Below are positions 1 through 8,173 of a stretch of 34,489 nucleotides of DNA, piece by piece; positions within the stretch are counted from its first letter, which is position 1, and every line of letters begins with the position of its first letter. The position numbers were made by a program, and so were the translations under genes. The stretch spans positions 1 to 34,489 of the forward strand of contig JAURDW010000015.1 in NCBI GenBank assembly GCA_030827745.1, in the 5' to 3' direction. This stretch comes from Candidatus Poseidonia sp. GTDB taxonomy: Archaea > Thermoplasmatota > Poseidoniia > Poseidoniales > Poseidoniaceae. Below the pieces are notes generated by a model. That model made no database searches and was not told where the DNA came from. It was given only the letters and a program-made list of their open reading frames with translations.

Positions 1-599
1 TCCTTCAGGGCAACCCCAGCGAGTTGTTGAACACCTCACTCTTTGCCGAACAGGAATCCGTGGACATCTCCGGAACAGCGCTGGAGGACGTGGACGGCTC
101 AGGCGTCGAGGACGTGAGGGTTCAGTTGCTCGAAGCGGATTCTCGAATTTTACTCCAAGAAACCACCACCGATGGGTTCGGCCACTACACCATGGCCAAC
201 GTAAAGCAAGACATCCACCTGATTGTGTTTACCAAAGCGGGCTACGAAACCGTCGAGCGAACCTTCCTCCCCGACAGCGTTGGGTTGGACCCCGTTACCA
301 TGAAACCCGGCGAGGGAACCCGCACCGAGAACGACGAACAGCGGGTTGATGGATGGACGCTTGACAACGCTGTAGCGCTGTCGAGCGCGATTGGCCTCAT
401 CACCATCGTCGCCGCCTTTTTCGGGATCCAATCAGCGGTTGAGATTCGCCGAGGAAAGCACTATCGCCGGAGCCAATACCTTGCAGGGATGGCGTTGTTC
501 AGTCGCGGCCTCATCATCGTTGGGCCCGCCCTCATTTTGTTTGGAATGGTGGTAAATGTCTTTGCCCGGGATGACTTTGAGGACCGACGAGAGGACTGA
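1..599 (+). CDS. Membrane-anchored protein with carboxypeptidase-regulatory-like beta domain (5' truncated)
   Basis: The reading frame is open to the left edge of the window, so the true start lies outside it; the first in-window start is a TTG at 24. The visible part begins with a beta-sandwich of the carboxypeptidase regulatory / prealbumin-like type: a VDISGTAL strand, then VRVQLLEAD, a T-x-D-G-x-G-x-Y turn and a KAGYETVERTF strand. Two hydrophobic helices follow, around ALSSAIGLITIVAAFFG and GLIIVGPALILFGMVV, separated by a basic loop, and the protein ends in a short acidic tail. Such domains usually face outward on membrane or surface proteins. Only two bases separate its stop from the kinase gene downstream, so the two are probably co-transcribed. 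The specific function is unknown. Confidence 0.7.
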   Translation, partial: LQGNPSELLNTSLFAEQESVDISGTALEDVDGSGVEDVRVQLLEADSRILLQETTTDGFGHYTMANVKQDIHLIVFTKAGYETVERTFLPDSVGLDPVTMKPGEGTRTENDEQRVDGWTLDNAVALSSAIGLITIVAAFFGIQSAVEIRRGKHYRRSQYLAGMALFSRGLIIVGPALILFGMVVNVFARDDFEDRRED

Positions 600-601
600 G
601 C

Positions 602-1969
602 ATGTACCTGATTTCGGTCGAGGGAGGAGACGGTTCCGGCAAGGGCGAAGCGGCGAGAATCCTCGGGGAGTTGTTGGCCGAGTTCCCGTTCCCGGAGGTC
701 GTGATGACCCACGAGCCGCGTCGCCACAGTGAGTTGGGGAAATTGGCGCTCTCCTCGGTGAAACTCGGGAACAAAACGCCGCTCGAGGAAGCCGGCCTTT
801 TCGCCGCTGACCGATTGGACCATTCTCACACATTTATTCAACCGCACCTCCAACGCGGTGCGGTGGTGGTTTCGGACCGAAACATCCACTCCTCGCTCAT
901 CTACCAGGGCGTTGTCGGAGAATTGGGCGTGGAGCAGGTGGCAAGCATGAACGCCGCAGCGATGATCCCTGACCTTGTGTTTTGGATCGATTGTGACCCC
1001 GAGAAAGCGATGAAGCGAATTCGGTCTGGCACCTTGCGTATGACGAGTCAAAAACAGGAGTATTTCGAGACTGAAGAGATTCAAACGGCCATCCGGCAAG
1101 GCTTTCACGAACTGTTTGACCCGGTTCGCACAGTCCCGCCTCCCTTCCATCAATGCACCGTCGTGGGACCGATCATGAACGAAGGTGGACTCGACGACCT
1201 ACGGGCTAAATTGAGAAAGGAACTCCGCCGGTTCTTCAACCGTAAACCATCCCCTTTGAACACCGACCTCGACCTGGTGGACCGGACCTTACTCAACGGC
1301 TTGGTTCATGATGTGAAAAAACAACGCCGACTCCCCGGAGCCCCTCAAGAACGAACCGCAATCCATGTTGGTTGGCTTGGTGGAAAGTCCCCCGCCCAAT
1401 GGATGCAAGACGCTGAAGACAATTGGCCATCCCAATCCGCTCAAGAGAACGACGTGCCTTCCACGCCGATGGCGCATTCGTGCTGGTCCATCCTTGGAAC
1501 CCTTTCGCTGATGGTTGGTTCAAGCGAAGTGCCTCGACTCCACGCTTCGCTCGGTCCGGTTCGGATGGTCACTCAACGGCACACGCAACGTTTGATCAAG
1601 TGGCTCCTCACTGAAAATTGGATCCACAAGCAACAAAACCACACCCCGTTCACGGACGCTCAGTTGTTCAAGCTTCGAGACGAACGGCTTGGCTTCGCCC
1701 GATTGACGTTGGCCATGTGGCCGTTGCGATCTCTTTTGGCCAGTTGGCGGAGAGCGAACCCCACCGCCCCTTGGGAACAATCCCTGAACGATGTCTTTGC
1801 TGTGGATGATGGGAAGGAAATGGGAGCTGGTTTAGCCAAAGCCGTCGACGATATCAACCAACGCTTGGCCATCTTGACCAGCGGTCACGAAGGGTGCCCC
1901 TTACCCACCTCACCCGCAGAATTGGCGGTGTGGTGGTCGATGCCGCCCCCGGCTCATTCTTCGTCCTGA
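602..1969 (+). CDS. tmk: Thymidylate kinase-like protein with long C-terminal extension
   Basis: The N-terminal ~205 residues look like dTMP kinase, which phosphorylates dTMP to dTDP for DNA synthesis. There is a P-loop GGDGSGKG at residues 8-15, a THEPRR segment matching the TxEP motif (36-41), an AADRLDH helix (68-74), and SDRNIHSSLIYQG (91-103) corresponding to the DR(Y/W)xxSxxAYQG motif. A LID-like stretch follows around residue 150. dTMP kinases are normally about 200-215 residues, but this protein has 455. The extra ~245 residues contain no domain I recognise; they are rich in Trp, Arg and His and end in a Pro/Ser tail. The start is the ATG two bases after the upstream stop. The 3' end overlaps the convergent DUF2085 gene by 16 bases. 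The kinase fold is clear; the exact nucleotide specificity is inferred. Confidence 0.8.
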   Translation: MYLISVEGGDGSGKGEAARILGELLAEFPFPEVVMTHEPRRHSELGKLALSSVKLGNKTPLEEAGLFAADRLDHSHTFIQPHLQRGAVVVSDRNIHSSLIYQGVVGELGVEQVASMNAAAMIPDLVFWIDCDPEKAMKRIRSGTLRMTSQKQEYFETEEIQTAIRQGFHELFDPVRTVPPPFHQCTVVGPIMNEGGLDDLRAKLRKELRRFFNRKPSPLNTDLDLVDRTLLNGLVHDVKKQRRLPGAPQERTAIHVGWLGGKSPAQWMQDAEDNWPSQSAQENDVPSTPMAHSCWSILGTLSLMVGSSEVPRLHASLGPVRMVTQRHTQRLIKWLLTENWIHKQQNHTPFTDAQLFKLRDERLGFARLTLAMWPLRSLLASWRRANPTAPWEQSLNDVFAVDDGKEMGAGLAKAVDDINQRLAILTSGHEGCPLPTSPAELAVWWSMPPPAHSSS

Positions 1970-2727
1970 GCGGTGGCTTCACGACGAGCGAGAACAAACG
2001 TGGCGTTCCCGGGCAAGAGAACCTCACCCGCCCCAAGGAAGGCTTGAGCACGTGCTGAAAACATGCCGCAAACCAACACACCAAGTCCGAAGCCGAAGGG
2101 GACGCCTGTCAACACACGCTTGATGTTGGTCGATTCGTATGAGGTCAACAATTGAAGAAAACCATCAAAGATTAACGGCATGCAGAGAAGCAAGCCGCAA
2201 GCCAACCAAAGCAAGGTCCTGCGGTTCTTCTGGTACGTCGTTTTCAACCAAGCGTCCGGAAATAAAGACAGGCAGGTGTCGCGAACTGTCCAGCGGTTCC
2301 AGCCACGACGGGAAAACAAGGCACCACCAACGAATAAACCCATAAAAATCCCGATATCCCGCGTACAGACGGGAAGTTGGTTGTTGTTTACTTCCCAAGA
2401 ACGTTCGTGTTTTTGATGGCAGTTCAAGTCACCGAACCCGTAAATGAACGCAGCGAAAGGGTTGACCTCGCCCCAGGCAAACTGGCCGTGCCCGTGCACC
2501 TCGCCATCATGAGCGTGATCTGGGACGGCTTGGTTACCGCTTGAGCCCCACCCGTCGGACGACAGATAGTCAATAGCGTTGGCACGCGCCCCTATGTCGC
2601 TGACCGTGCCAGGTTCAAGGGTAAGTGGAGCAAGGAAAAAGGAGAGCAAAAAAAAGCCACTTACCCACATCACCCAACGACCCACCTTGGCTTCCGCGTT
2701 CCGGTGGTCCAACCCGTTGGGCTCCAT
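1954..2727 (-). CDS. DUF2085 family membrane protein with His-rich loop
   Basis: The central part carries the DUF2085 hallmark: a C-H-Q-x-x-E-R-S box (C103, H104, Q105 counted from the ATG at 2727), a short spacer, and Q-L-P-V-C-T-R-D-x-G-I-F (C121) running into a transmembrane helix. An N-terminal helix (about residues 17-36) and two later helices (LLWLACGLLLCMPLIFDGF and GFGLGVLVCGMF) make it a polytopic inner-membrane protein of about 257 residues. DUF2085 has no established activity; the conserved Cys and His residues suggest metal or redox chemistry. Unusually, the loop before the CHQ box contains four closely spaced His residues (H71, H73, H78, H80). An ATG at 2823 would add 32 unremarkable residues; I prefer 2727. 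It converges on, and overlaps, the kinase gene. Confidence 0.75.
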   Translation of the reverse strand: MEPNGLDHRNAEAKVGRWVMWVSGFFLLSFFLAPLTLEPGTVSDIGARANAIDYLSSDGWGSSGNQAVPDHAHDGEVHGHGQFAWGEVNPFAAFIYGFGDLNCHQKHERSWEVNNNQLPVCTRDIGIFMGLFVGGALFSRRGWNRWTVRDTCLSLFPDAWLKTTYQKNRRTLLWLACGLLLCMPLIFDGFLQLLTSYESTNIKRVLTGVPFGFGLGVLVCGMFSARAQAFLGAGEVLLPGNATFVLARREATAQDEE

Positions 2728-2849
2728 GAGGTGAGGTCCTTGGAAAGGGACTTGATTCTTTGCCCGAACGGCCAAGACTTCAATGCCCCACAAGGTCTGC
2801 GAACTTTGTGGCCGAAAGTCCATCCCCTCGGATCGGCCTGCTCACCGGC

Positions 2850-3443
2850 ATGCAAGCAGGTGGATTTATTGGCCTCTTTCTCGGATTTTCCTTGGCTGTT
2901 GTGTCCGCTTTGACCCAACCCGACGAGTTGAAGCAACTGGTTGAGTTCATGTGCATCACGCCCCTCCTCTGCGCCGCCGTTCTCGGTCCCTTCTTGGGTT
3001 GGCGACGAGCCCCCCCGCCTCCGCCATCTGACCCGTTGGAAGCGGTTCGTGCGGTGCTTGAACCGTTCAACGAGGGTCAAGGCAAATGGAGGGTGTTAAG
3101 CCATGTTCGCAGCGACGGGAGGACCGTCCGCATTGACCTCCACAATTCGACCCAAGCTCTGGCCATCCTCGCTTCAAGCCTACCGTTCGCTGAAGAAGTA
3201 CCTGTGAAGTACATCGTGGGTCGCGGTGAGCGGGGGAGTCGAGAACCCTTGCTTCGTCCAACGGTTCTAGCGCACATCGAACAACGCGTGGACCTGCACC
3301 GACGACGGCGAACCGCATCGACCGTGGAAGTCCTTCCACCTTCCATTATCGAACACATGGAAGCCACTCATCGGATGCACCGTCGTCTGTTTTACCTGCT
3401 CCCCATCATCCTTTTCTTCGCTTGGTTGGAACTTCGCTCTTGA
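2850..3443 (+). CDS. Small membrane protein of unknown function
   Basis: I do not recognise a family. From the ATG at 2850 the protein has about 197 residues. Two hydrophobic helices lie at the N-terminus (IGLFLGFSLAVVSAL and ITPLLCAAVLGPFLGW), then a short poly-proline hinge, a soluble domain of about 120 residues with alternating beta/alpha character, and a final hydrophobic helix (LFYLLPIILFFAWLEL) at the extreme C-terminus. The soluble part is therefore probably held on one face of the membrane between anchors. In-frame GTG (2808) and TTG (2760) codons exist upstream, but no Shine-Dalgarno supports any of them. It is divergent from the DUF2085 gene and lies 38 bases before the HEAT-repeat gene, so it probably heads the operon that continues to the M61 peptidase. 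Confidence 0.6.
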   Translation: MQAGGFIGLFLGFSLAVVSALTQPDELKQLVEFMCITPLLCAAVLGPFLGWRRAPPPPPSDPLEAVRAVLEPFNEGQGKWRVLSHVRSDGRTVRIDLHNSTQALAILASSLPFAEEVPVKYIVGRGERGSREPLLRPTVLAHIEQRVDLHRRRRTASTVEVLPPSIIEHMEATHRMHRRLFYLLPIILFFAWLELRS

Positions 3444-3481
3444 ACGCAACAGGCTATGAGGGACGGCGGGTTCCAAACACC

Positions 3482-4474
3482 ATGGCGACCGATATCGGCA
3501 AAGCGATGGCTCGATTGCGACATCGCGACATCCGTACCCGCCGCAGAGCCGTCCGCACCTTGTTCGAAAACGATGACCCAGCTACGCTTGAAGCGTTTGA
3601 AACGCTCCTGGATGACGAAGATGCATGGTTTGTTTCCAAGGCCCTTGATGCTTATCGCCGCTGGGCTCCGCTGGTGGGCCCAAGCGCCGTTCGGACGTTG
3701 ATGGACCATCAAAACGCAGAAGTCCGGCGATGTGGAGCGAATCTCCTTGCTGCTCTGGGGCCGCAAGGCGTCGACTTGGCGCTGCAAGGGTTGGCTGACA
3801 TTGACCGAGTTGTGCAAAAGAAATCAAGCCAAGCTCTCCTCGCCCATGGCGGCACCGAAGGCATGACGGCCCTTCTCCATCACGGCGCTCCCTCGGTACG
3901 AGCGATGGCCATGCGCCATCCGTCCGTGCATGAAGAAAGCGTGATTGAAGGATTAAGCGACCCGTCTCTCACCGTTCAAACCACCGCCCTGGAAGTTGTC
4001 TTCAGCCGAGATTTGAAAACCTCTCTGGCCACCTTATTGCCGTTTTTTGAGGCGAATGTGCAACCCGTTTCTCTTTTGATTTGGGCTGCTCAGCATGCGC
4101 CCGAAGAACTCAAGCAACTCACCGTACGGTTGCAAACCGGACACGTCAAAGCCCTAACCGACCACTTGCGGAGCAAAGTGGATACCAGCGAAGACCCCCT
4201 CTTGCAGGCCCTCATCAGCGCTGGTATGCTCACGCCGGTGGCCCGATGGGTCATGAAACGAGGGGGAGACGAGGACACCTTGAGGTGGTCGCTCATCAAC
4301 AACGAGGACCTTGACCTCATCGAGCGCTGCAAACTCCTCGAACGCTTGGTGGGCCGTGCTGCAGAGGAGGGCGTTCGTGCAGAGGTCCAAGCCTTGTTAG
4401 CGAGGGACCCCGAAACCTTGCTCAAAGTGGCGTGCGAGAACCTATCAACCGCCGCAGATGAACTGGCTTCATGA
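3482..4474 (+). CDS. HEAT-repeat protein
   Basis: This 330-residue protein is almost entirely helical and built from degenerate HEAT repeats of about 30-35 residues. Examples are the segment starting RLRHRDIRTRRRAVRTLFEN, the next unit around DDEDAWFVSKALDAYRRW, then HQNAEVRRCGANLLAAL and DPSLTVQTTALEVVFS, each with the acidic-turn, basic-helix, hydrophobic-helix pattern of the family. HEAT solenoids are scaffolds for protein-protein contacts; there is no catalytic motif. The start chosen is the ATG at 3482, because the frame's earlier start overlaps the end of the preceding gene and adds residues without repeat character. Its stop overlaps the next gene as ATGA, so it is translationally coupled to the M61 peptidase. 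The specific partner is unknown. Confidence 0.75.
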   Translation: MATDIGKAMARLRHRDIRTRRRAVRTLFENDDPATLEAFETLLDDEDAWFVSKALDAYRRWAPLVGPSAVRTLMDHQNAEVRRCGANLLAALGPQGVDLALQGLADIDRVVQKKSSQALLAHGGTEGMTALLHHGAPSVRAMAMRHPSVHEESVIEGLSDPSLTVQTTALEVVFSRDLKTSLATLLPFFEANVQPVSLLIWAAQHAPEELKQLTVRLQTGHVKALTDHLRSKVDTSEDPLLQALISAGMLTPVARWVMKRGGDEDTLRWSLINNEDLDLIERCKLLERLVGRAAEEGVRAEVQALLARDPETLLKVACENLSTAADELAS

Positions 4475-6276
4475 GCCAAAACCCCTCAGGCCTCTGCTTT
4501 CTCGCTGATGCAACCAACGGTGCTGAACACCGTTTGATGGCCGGCCTCGTCATCGATGGACCCTTCACCTCAACCTCCCTTGTGTTGCGCTTCCCGAGGT
4601 GGGTCCCCGGCTCGTACTTCCTCCGAGAACCGATTCAACACATGTTTGACTTCGAGGCAAGCGACGACAACGGGTCGTTAACTTGGAAACGGGTCGGCGT
4701 TGATGGTATCGCCATCCGGCTCAAAAATACCACCTCGCAGGTGCATCTTCGCTACGGCTTGCTCGCCAACGAACTCACCGTGCGTTCCAATCATCTCGAT
4801 GCAACCCACCTTCATTTGATGCCCCCTTTCACGTGGTTTTGGCCTGAGAAAGGTATCGACCTCGGACGCCTCGAGCAAACACACACGGTGCAGTTGACCG
4901 CTCCCTCGACGTGGACGCCAGCAACCCAACTTCATGAAGAAAACAGCGTTGAAGAAAACGAAACGGTGCTTTGGACTTACCGTGCAGAAGGCAGGGATTA
5001 CCTGTTGGACAGCATCGTCGAGGTGAATGAAAACCCGTGCATCACGTACACGGTGGACGGGCGCCAACACCGAATCAAATGGTGGGACAGCGGCGGCCAT
5101 GTTCCTGACAAGGTTCGCCTTGATGCCTTTGTTGAGGACACCAAACGGATCATCAAAGAACATCACGCCCTTTTCGGCGTCCCTTCTTGGCCAGCCTACA
5201 CCACCGTCCTCCATCTTACCGATACCGGAAGGGGCGGATTGGAGCACATGAATTCCCAAACATCAATGATGCCTCGCCAGTGTTTGTTTCCAAAACATGC
5301 CGATGAGTATCGCGATTTGGTGAGTTTGTTTTCCCACGAATATTTGCACCAGTGGAACGTCAAGCGCCTGCGGCCAAAGGCGTTTTTGAACTACGACCTC
5401 CAATCGGAGACGCACACAGACCTTCTGTGGTGGTTTGAGGGGGGGACGTCTTGGTTGGGCGACATGATGTGCGTCCGTTCTGGAGCATGGACGGAAGAGG
5501 ACTGGCGAATCGACTTCGAGCGAAAGATGAAGCGGCACACGGTTCGAAACGGTATGCATCGGGAATCGTTGGCGGAATCGAGCCATGATGCTTGGATCCA
5601 CCTCTATAGAGGGGGGCCCTACACTCGGGAAAGTCAAATCTCTTACTACCTTGAAGGGGAGTTGGCGATGCTGTGTTTGGACGTCGAATTGCGGCGCCGG
5701 AATCAAAACACCTTTGGAGCGTGCGATTTGATGGCGAAGTTGGTTCGGAAGTATGCTCTTGATTCCGAGGAAGCCGAAGAGGTCGGCGTTGAATACCGTG
5801 ACATTCGCTCCACGTTGAAAACCTGCCCCGGCGGCCAAAGTATGGGGCCGTTTCTTGACAACTTGGTCAAAAAACGAGCGCTGCCAAACATCGCCAAAGC
5901 TCTGTCCTCTTTCCGCCTCAAGTTGGCCCCTCACCCAAGCGATGAGGCTGGCACCGGTTGGCTTGGTGTGAATCTTCGCGAAGCCAACGGCCGCGTCCTC
6001 ATTGCAAGCCATCAAGCGGGCTCACCCCTCCGAATGTTTACGCAGGTAGGGGACGAAGTTGTGGCCGTTGACGGTGTGCGCATCCGTTCAAGCAACCATC
6101 TTGCAAAACTCGTTGCGGGCCGGGCCGGGCAAGCCATCAACCTCGACATCGCCCACGAGGGGATTCTTACCTCAACCAACGTCACGGTCGGCGAATCTCT
6201 CCAGCACGGCGTGACGCTCAAAGGCAGAGGAAATGAACGCTGGAAGACGTGGATTACGAGTCGTCAGGACCCGTAA
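4471..6276 (+). CDS. M61 family metallopeptidase with C-terminal PDZ domain
   Basis: The 601-residue protein matches the glycyl-aminopeptidase (M61) family. It has an N-terminal beta-rich domain (about 1-190), a catalytic domain with the substrate-loop motif GGLEH (255-259), the zinc site HEYLH (289-293) embedded in the typical SHEYxHxWNVKRLRP context, and the third ligand Glu at 323 in WWFEGGTSW. A PDZ domain (about 497-590) begins GWLGVNLRE and includes a G-D-E-V-V-A-V-D-G-V core. M61 enzymes release N-terminal small residues from peptides. No signal peptide is visible, so it is probably cytoplasmic and used in peptide turnover. It is coupled to the HEAT-repeat gene by an ATGA overlap, and its 3' end overlaps the convergent SerK-like gene by 23 bases. 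All expected active-site residues are present. Confidence 0.92.
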   Translation: MSQNPSGLCFLADATNGAEHRLMAGLVIDGPFTSTSLVLRFPRWVPGSYFLREPIQHMFDFEASDDNGSLTWKRVGVDGIAIRLKNTTSQVHLRYGLLANELTVRSNHLDATHLHLMPPFTWFWPEKGIDLGRLEQTHTVQLTAPSTWTPATQLHEENSVEENETVLWTYRAEGRDYLLDSIVEVNENPCITYTVDGRQHRIKWWDSGGHVPDKVRLDAFVEDTKRIIKEHHALFGVPSWPAYTTVLHLTDTGRGGLEHMNSQTSMMPRQCLFPKHADEYRDLVSLFSHEYLHQWNVKRLRPKAFLNYDLQSETHTDLLWWFEGGTSWLGDMMCVRSGAWTEEDWRIDFERKMKRHTVRNGMHRESLAESSHDAWIHLYRGGPYTRESQISYYLEGELAMLCLDVELRRRNQNTFGACDLMAKLVRKYALDSEEAEEVGVEYRDIRSTLKTCPGGQSMGPFLDNLVKKRALPNIAKALSSFRLKLAPHPSDEAGTGWLGVNLREANGRVLIASHQAGSPLRMFTQVGDEVVAVDGVRIRSSNHLAKLVAGRAGQAINLDIAHEGILTSTNVTVGESLQHGVTLKGRGNERWKTWITSRQDP

Positions 6277-6697
6277 GTGCGGGGTATTTCCTCAACGTTT
6301 CCAAAGCGACGAAGATGGGAGGCGTTTCATCGGCGATGCGGTGCCGGCTGGTCTTGGGTGGAAACACCTCTGCGGAAAGGCTCATCTCGATTACGTCGTC
6401 TTTTGTGATGCTCTCACGCCCGCAACCCGGCCAAACATCAACCTCAATACGTTCGTCGGTGAGGTAATCCAAACAGATGGCAGGCACGCGTTTCAAACCC
6501 AAAAGCACACCAACGGAATGGCGGTGATGGCCGTCAAGGATCGCCCCTGTTGCCCGGTCCACGATGAGCGGTTTGGTGTAGCCTCCCCACCGCTCGGTCA
6601 TTTCCAACAACTTGTCTCGGTTTCGAACTTTGATTTCCTCGTGAGCTTTCAGCCACGTTAAGGGGACCAGCGTAACATCCGCTTCGGTCCACTCCAT
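6254..6697 (-). CDS. serK: SerK-like ParB-fold kinase (probable free-serine kinase)
   Basis: The 147-residue protein has the ParB/sulfiredoxin-like fold used by the archaeal free-serine kinase SerK. It shows L-V-P-L-x-x-L-K-x-H-E-E near the N-terminus (11-21), K-P-L-I-V-D-R-x-T-G-x-I-L-D-G-H-H-R (about 42-59), and the C-terminal P-P-K-T-S-R-H box (about 113-119), which is characteristic of SerK rather than of chromosome-partitioning ParB. SerK makes O-phosphoserine from serine with a nucleotide phosphate donor, feeding cysteine synthesis. There is no parA neighbour, which argues against a partition role. The ATG at 6697 gives the full domain. The gene is divergent from the CCA-adding enzyme and overlaps the end of the M61 gene. 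The assignment of substrate is by family only. Confidence 0.75.
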   Translation of the reverse strand: MEWTEADVTLVPLTWLKAHEEIKVRNRDKLLEMTERWGGYTKPLIVDRATGAILDGHHRHSVGVLLGLKRVPAICLDYLTDERIEVDVWPGCGRESITKDDVIEMSLSAEVFPPKTSRHRIADETPPIFVALETLRKYPALTGPDDS

Positions 6698-6770
6698 GCC
6701 TCAGCGAAGCGCCATTCTCCCATAATGCTTTTTCACGCTCCTCCGTGGAGATGCTGGAGGGCGACGGGCG

Positions 6771-8129
6771 ATGGGGGACGGGACTTGGATTGCTGGCATG
6801 GAAGCCGACCTTCCCGGCATCGATGTCCCAGCCCACCTTACCCAGTGGCTCGCAACCCTTCCCGAAGACCTTCGTGAAATCGTCAATCAACTCTGCTCGG
6901 AAGGCTACGGGGTTTGGTTGGTGGGCGGGGCGGTTCGGGACGCTGTGCAAGGGCGAACGGACCGGGCACCTGATATTGACATCGCCACATCCTGCACACC
7001 CGATGAGATGCTTTCGCTTTTCGGTGACCGTGCCGTACCAACAGGCGTTGAGTTCGGAACCGTGACTGTCAAAGGACGAACCCAGCATTACGAAGTGACG
7101 ACCCTCCGTTCTGAATCGCTTTACAGGGACGGAAGACATCCCGAACATGTCCGTTGGGGTCGGTCGCTTCGAGAGGATCTCAGCCGACGCGATTTCACGG
7201 TCAACAGCATGGCGATTGACGTCGCAAGGAAGCAACTTTACGACCCTTTCGATGGTCAAAACGACCTTGCCCAACGGTGCATTCGTGCGGTCGGAGAAGC
7301 GATGCTGCGATGCGAAGAGGACGCTTTGCGAATTCTTCGCGCTTACCGATTCCTCTCCAGAGATTCGGTCGCTCTTTGGACCCTGTCGGCGAGCCTGCGT
7401 ACGGCCGTCCGCCATCACCGTGAGCGGCTTGGTTTGGTCGCCGTGGAACGGCACTGGAGCGAGTTCAAAAAAATATTGAGCAATCCGTTTTGCGGCGCCA
7501 TCGTCTCCATGATGCAGGACGATGGCGTCTTTTCTGTCGTTTTCGCGACATCGGAGCAGATCAGCCGACCTCTCCTGCGCGCCCTCGACGATGAACATCT
7601 CAGCGGCCTTTCCGCCATGCAACGGCTTGCCGTGCTCTTCATCGAGCAACCAACGGCGACCCTGCTGAATGAAATGCGAAACCTTCGGTCCTCCCGAGAT
7701 GAACAGCGGAAAGCTGCTACCTTTCACGAACACCTCCAACATCTTCCTTCCACCCATCCCGGTGCATTGCGCGTGTTTTCTTACGTGTTGAGCCAAACGG
7801 CTCCTTTGCACCTTGCTGCTCGGAAGGGGCTTTCGATCCATGGCGTTGACCTTGAGGAAAACGCAGAAGCGTCCATTCACGACGTGTTGTCTGCCTGGGA
7901 GAACTTACCGATTCGGAAAAGCCCCGATGCTTGCCTGGTCGACGGTCATTGGCTGATGCAACGTACCGGCATTGACCAAGGAATGCGGCTCGGCCACTTG
8001 AAAAACTGGGTTCATCGCCTGCAAATTGAGCAGGACCTTCATCGCCTTGAAGACATGGAACGTCTGCTCAATCTCCTGCCGTTCCAACACGGCGATGCCA
8101 CCGATTGGCCCCGGCTGGAATTTCCTTGA
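6771..8129 (+). CDS. cca: CCA-adding enzyme / tRNA nucleotidyltransferase, bacterial-type class II
   Basis: The 452-residue protein shows the class II nucleotidyltransferase signature in order: VGGAVRD (51-57), the metal-binding DID (68-70), the flexible-loop region after residue 90, RRDFTVNSMA (139-148) and EEDALRILRAYRF (182-194), followed by helical neck, body and tail domains. This enzyme class builds or repairs the 3' CCA end of tRNA. Class II enzymes are typical of bacteria and eukaryotes, while archaea generally carry the unrelated class I enzyme, so the gene looks bacterial in origin. The start is the ATG at 6771; a second ATG lies at 6798. Poly(A) polymerase I is a close relative and cannot be excluded by eye. 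The C-terminal region is diverged. Confidence 0.85.
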   Translation: MGDGTWIAGMEADLPGIDVPAHLTQWLATLPEDLREIVNQLCSEGYGVWLVGGAVRDAVQGRTDRAPDIDIATSCTPDEMLSLFGDRAVPTGVEFGTVTVKGRTQHYEVTTLRSESLYRDGRHPEHVRWGRSLREDLSRRDFTVNSMAIDVARKQLYDPFDGQNDLAQRCIRAVGEAMLRCEEDALRILRAYRFLSRDSVALWTLSASLRTAVRHHRERLGLVAVERHWSEFKKILSNPFCGAIVSMMQDDGVFSVVFATSEQISRPLLRALDDEHLSGLSAMQRLAVLFIEQPTATLLNEMRNLRSSRDEQRKAATFHEHLQHLPSTHPGALRVFSYVLSQTAPLHLAARKGLSIHGVDLEENAEASIHDVLSAWENLPIRKSPDACLVDGHWLMQRTGIDQGMRLGHLKNWVHRLQIEQDLHRLEDMERLLNLLPFQHGDATDWPRLEFP

Positions 8130-8173
8130 CGCGCAGGCATCATCTTGATGATGAAGGAAATCTTGGGCGTTTC

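Noticed and set aside
6254-6697. ParB chromosome-partitioning protein
   Set aside because: The C-terminal PPKTSRH box and small size fit SerK; there is no parA or DNA-binding HTH domain.
6534-7880. 448-residue minus-strand open frame opposite the CCA-adding enzyme
   Set aside because: Every motif lies on the plus strand; the antisense frame also overlaps serK and has no recognisable features.
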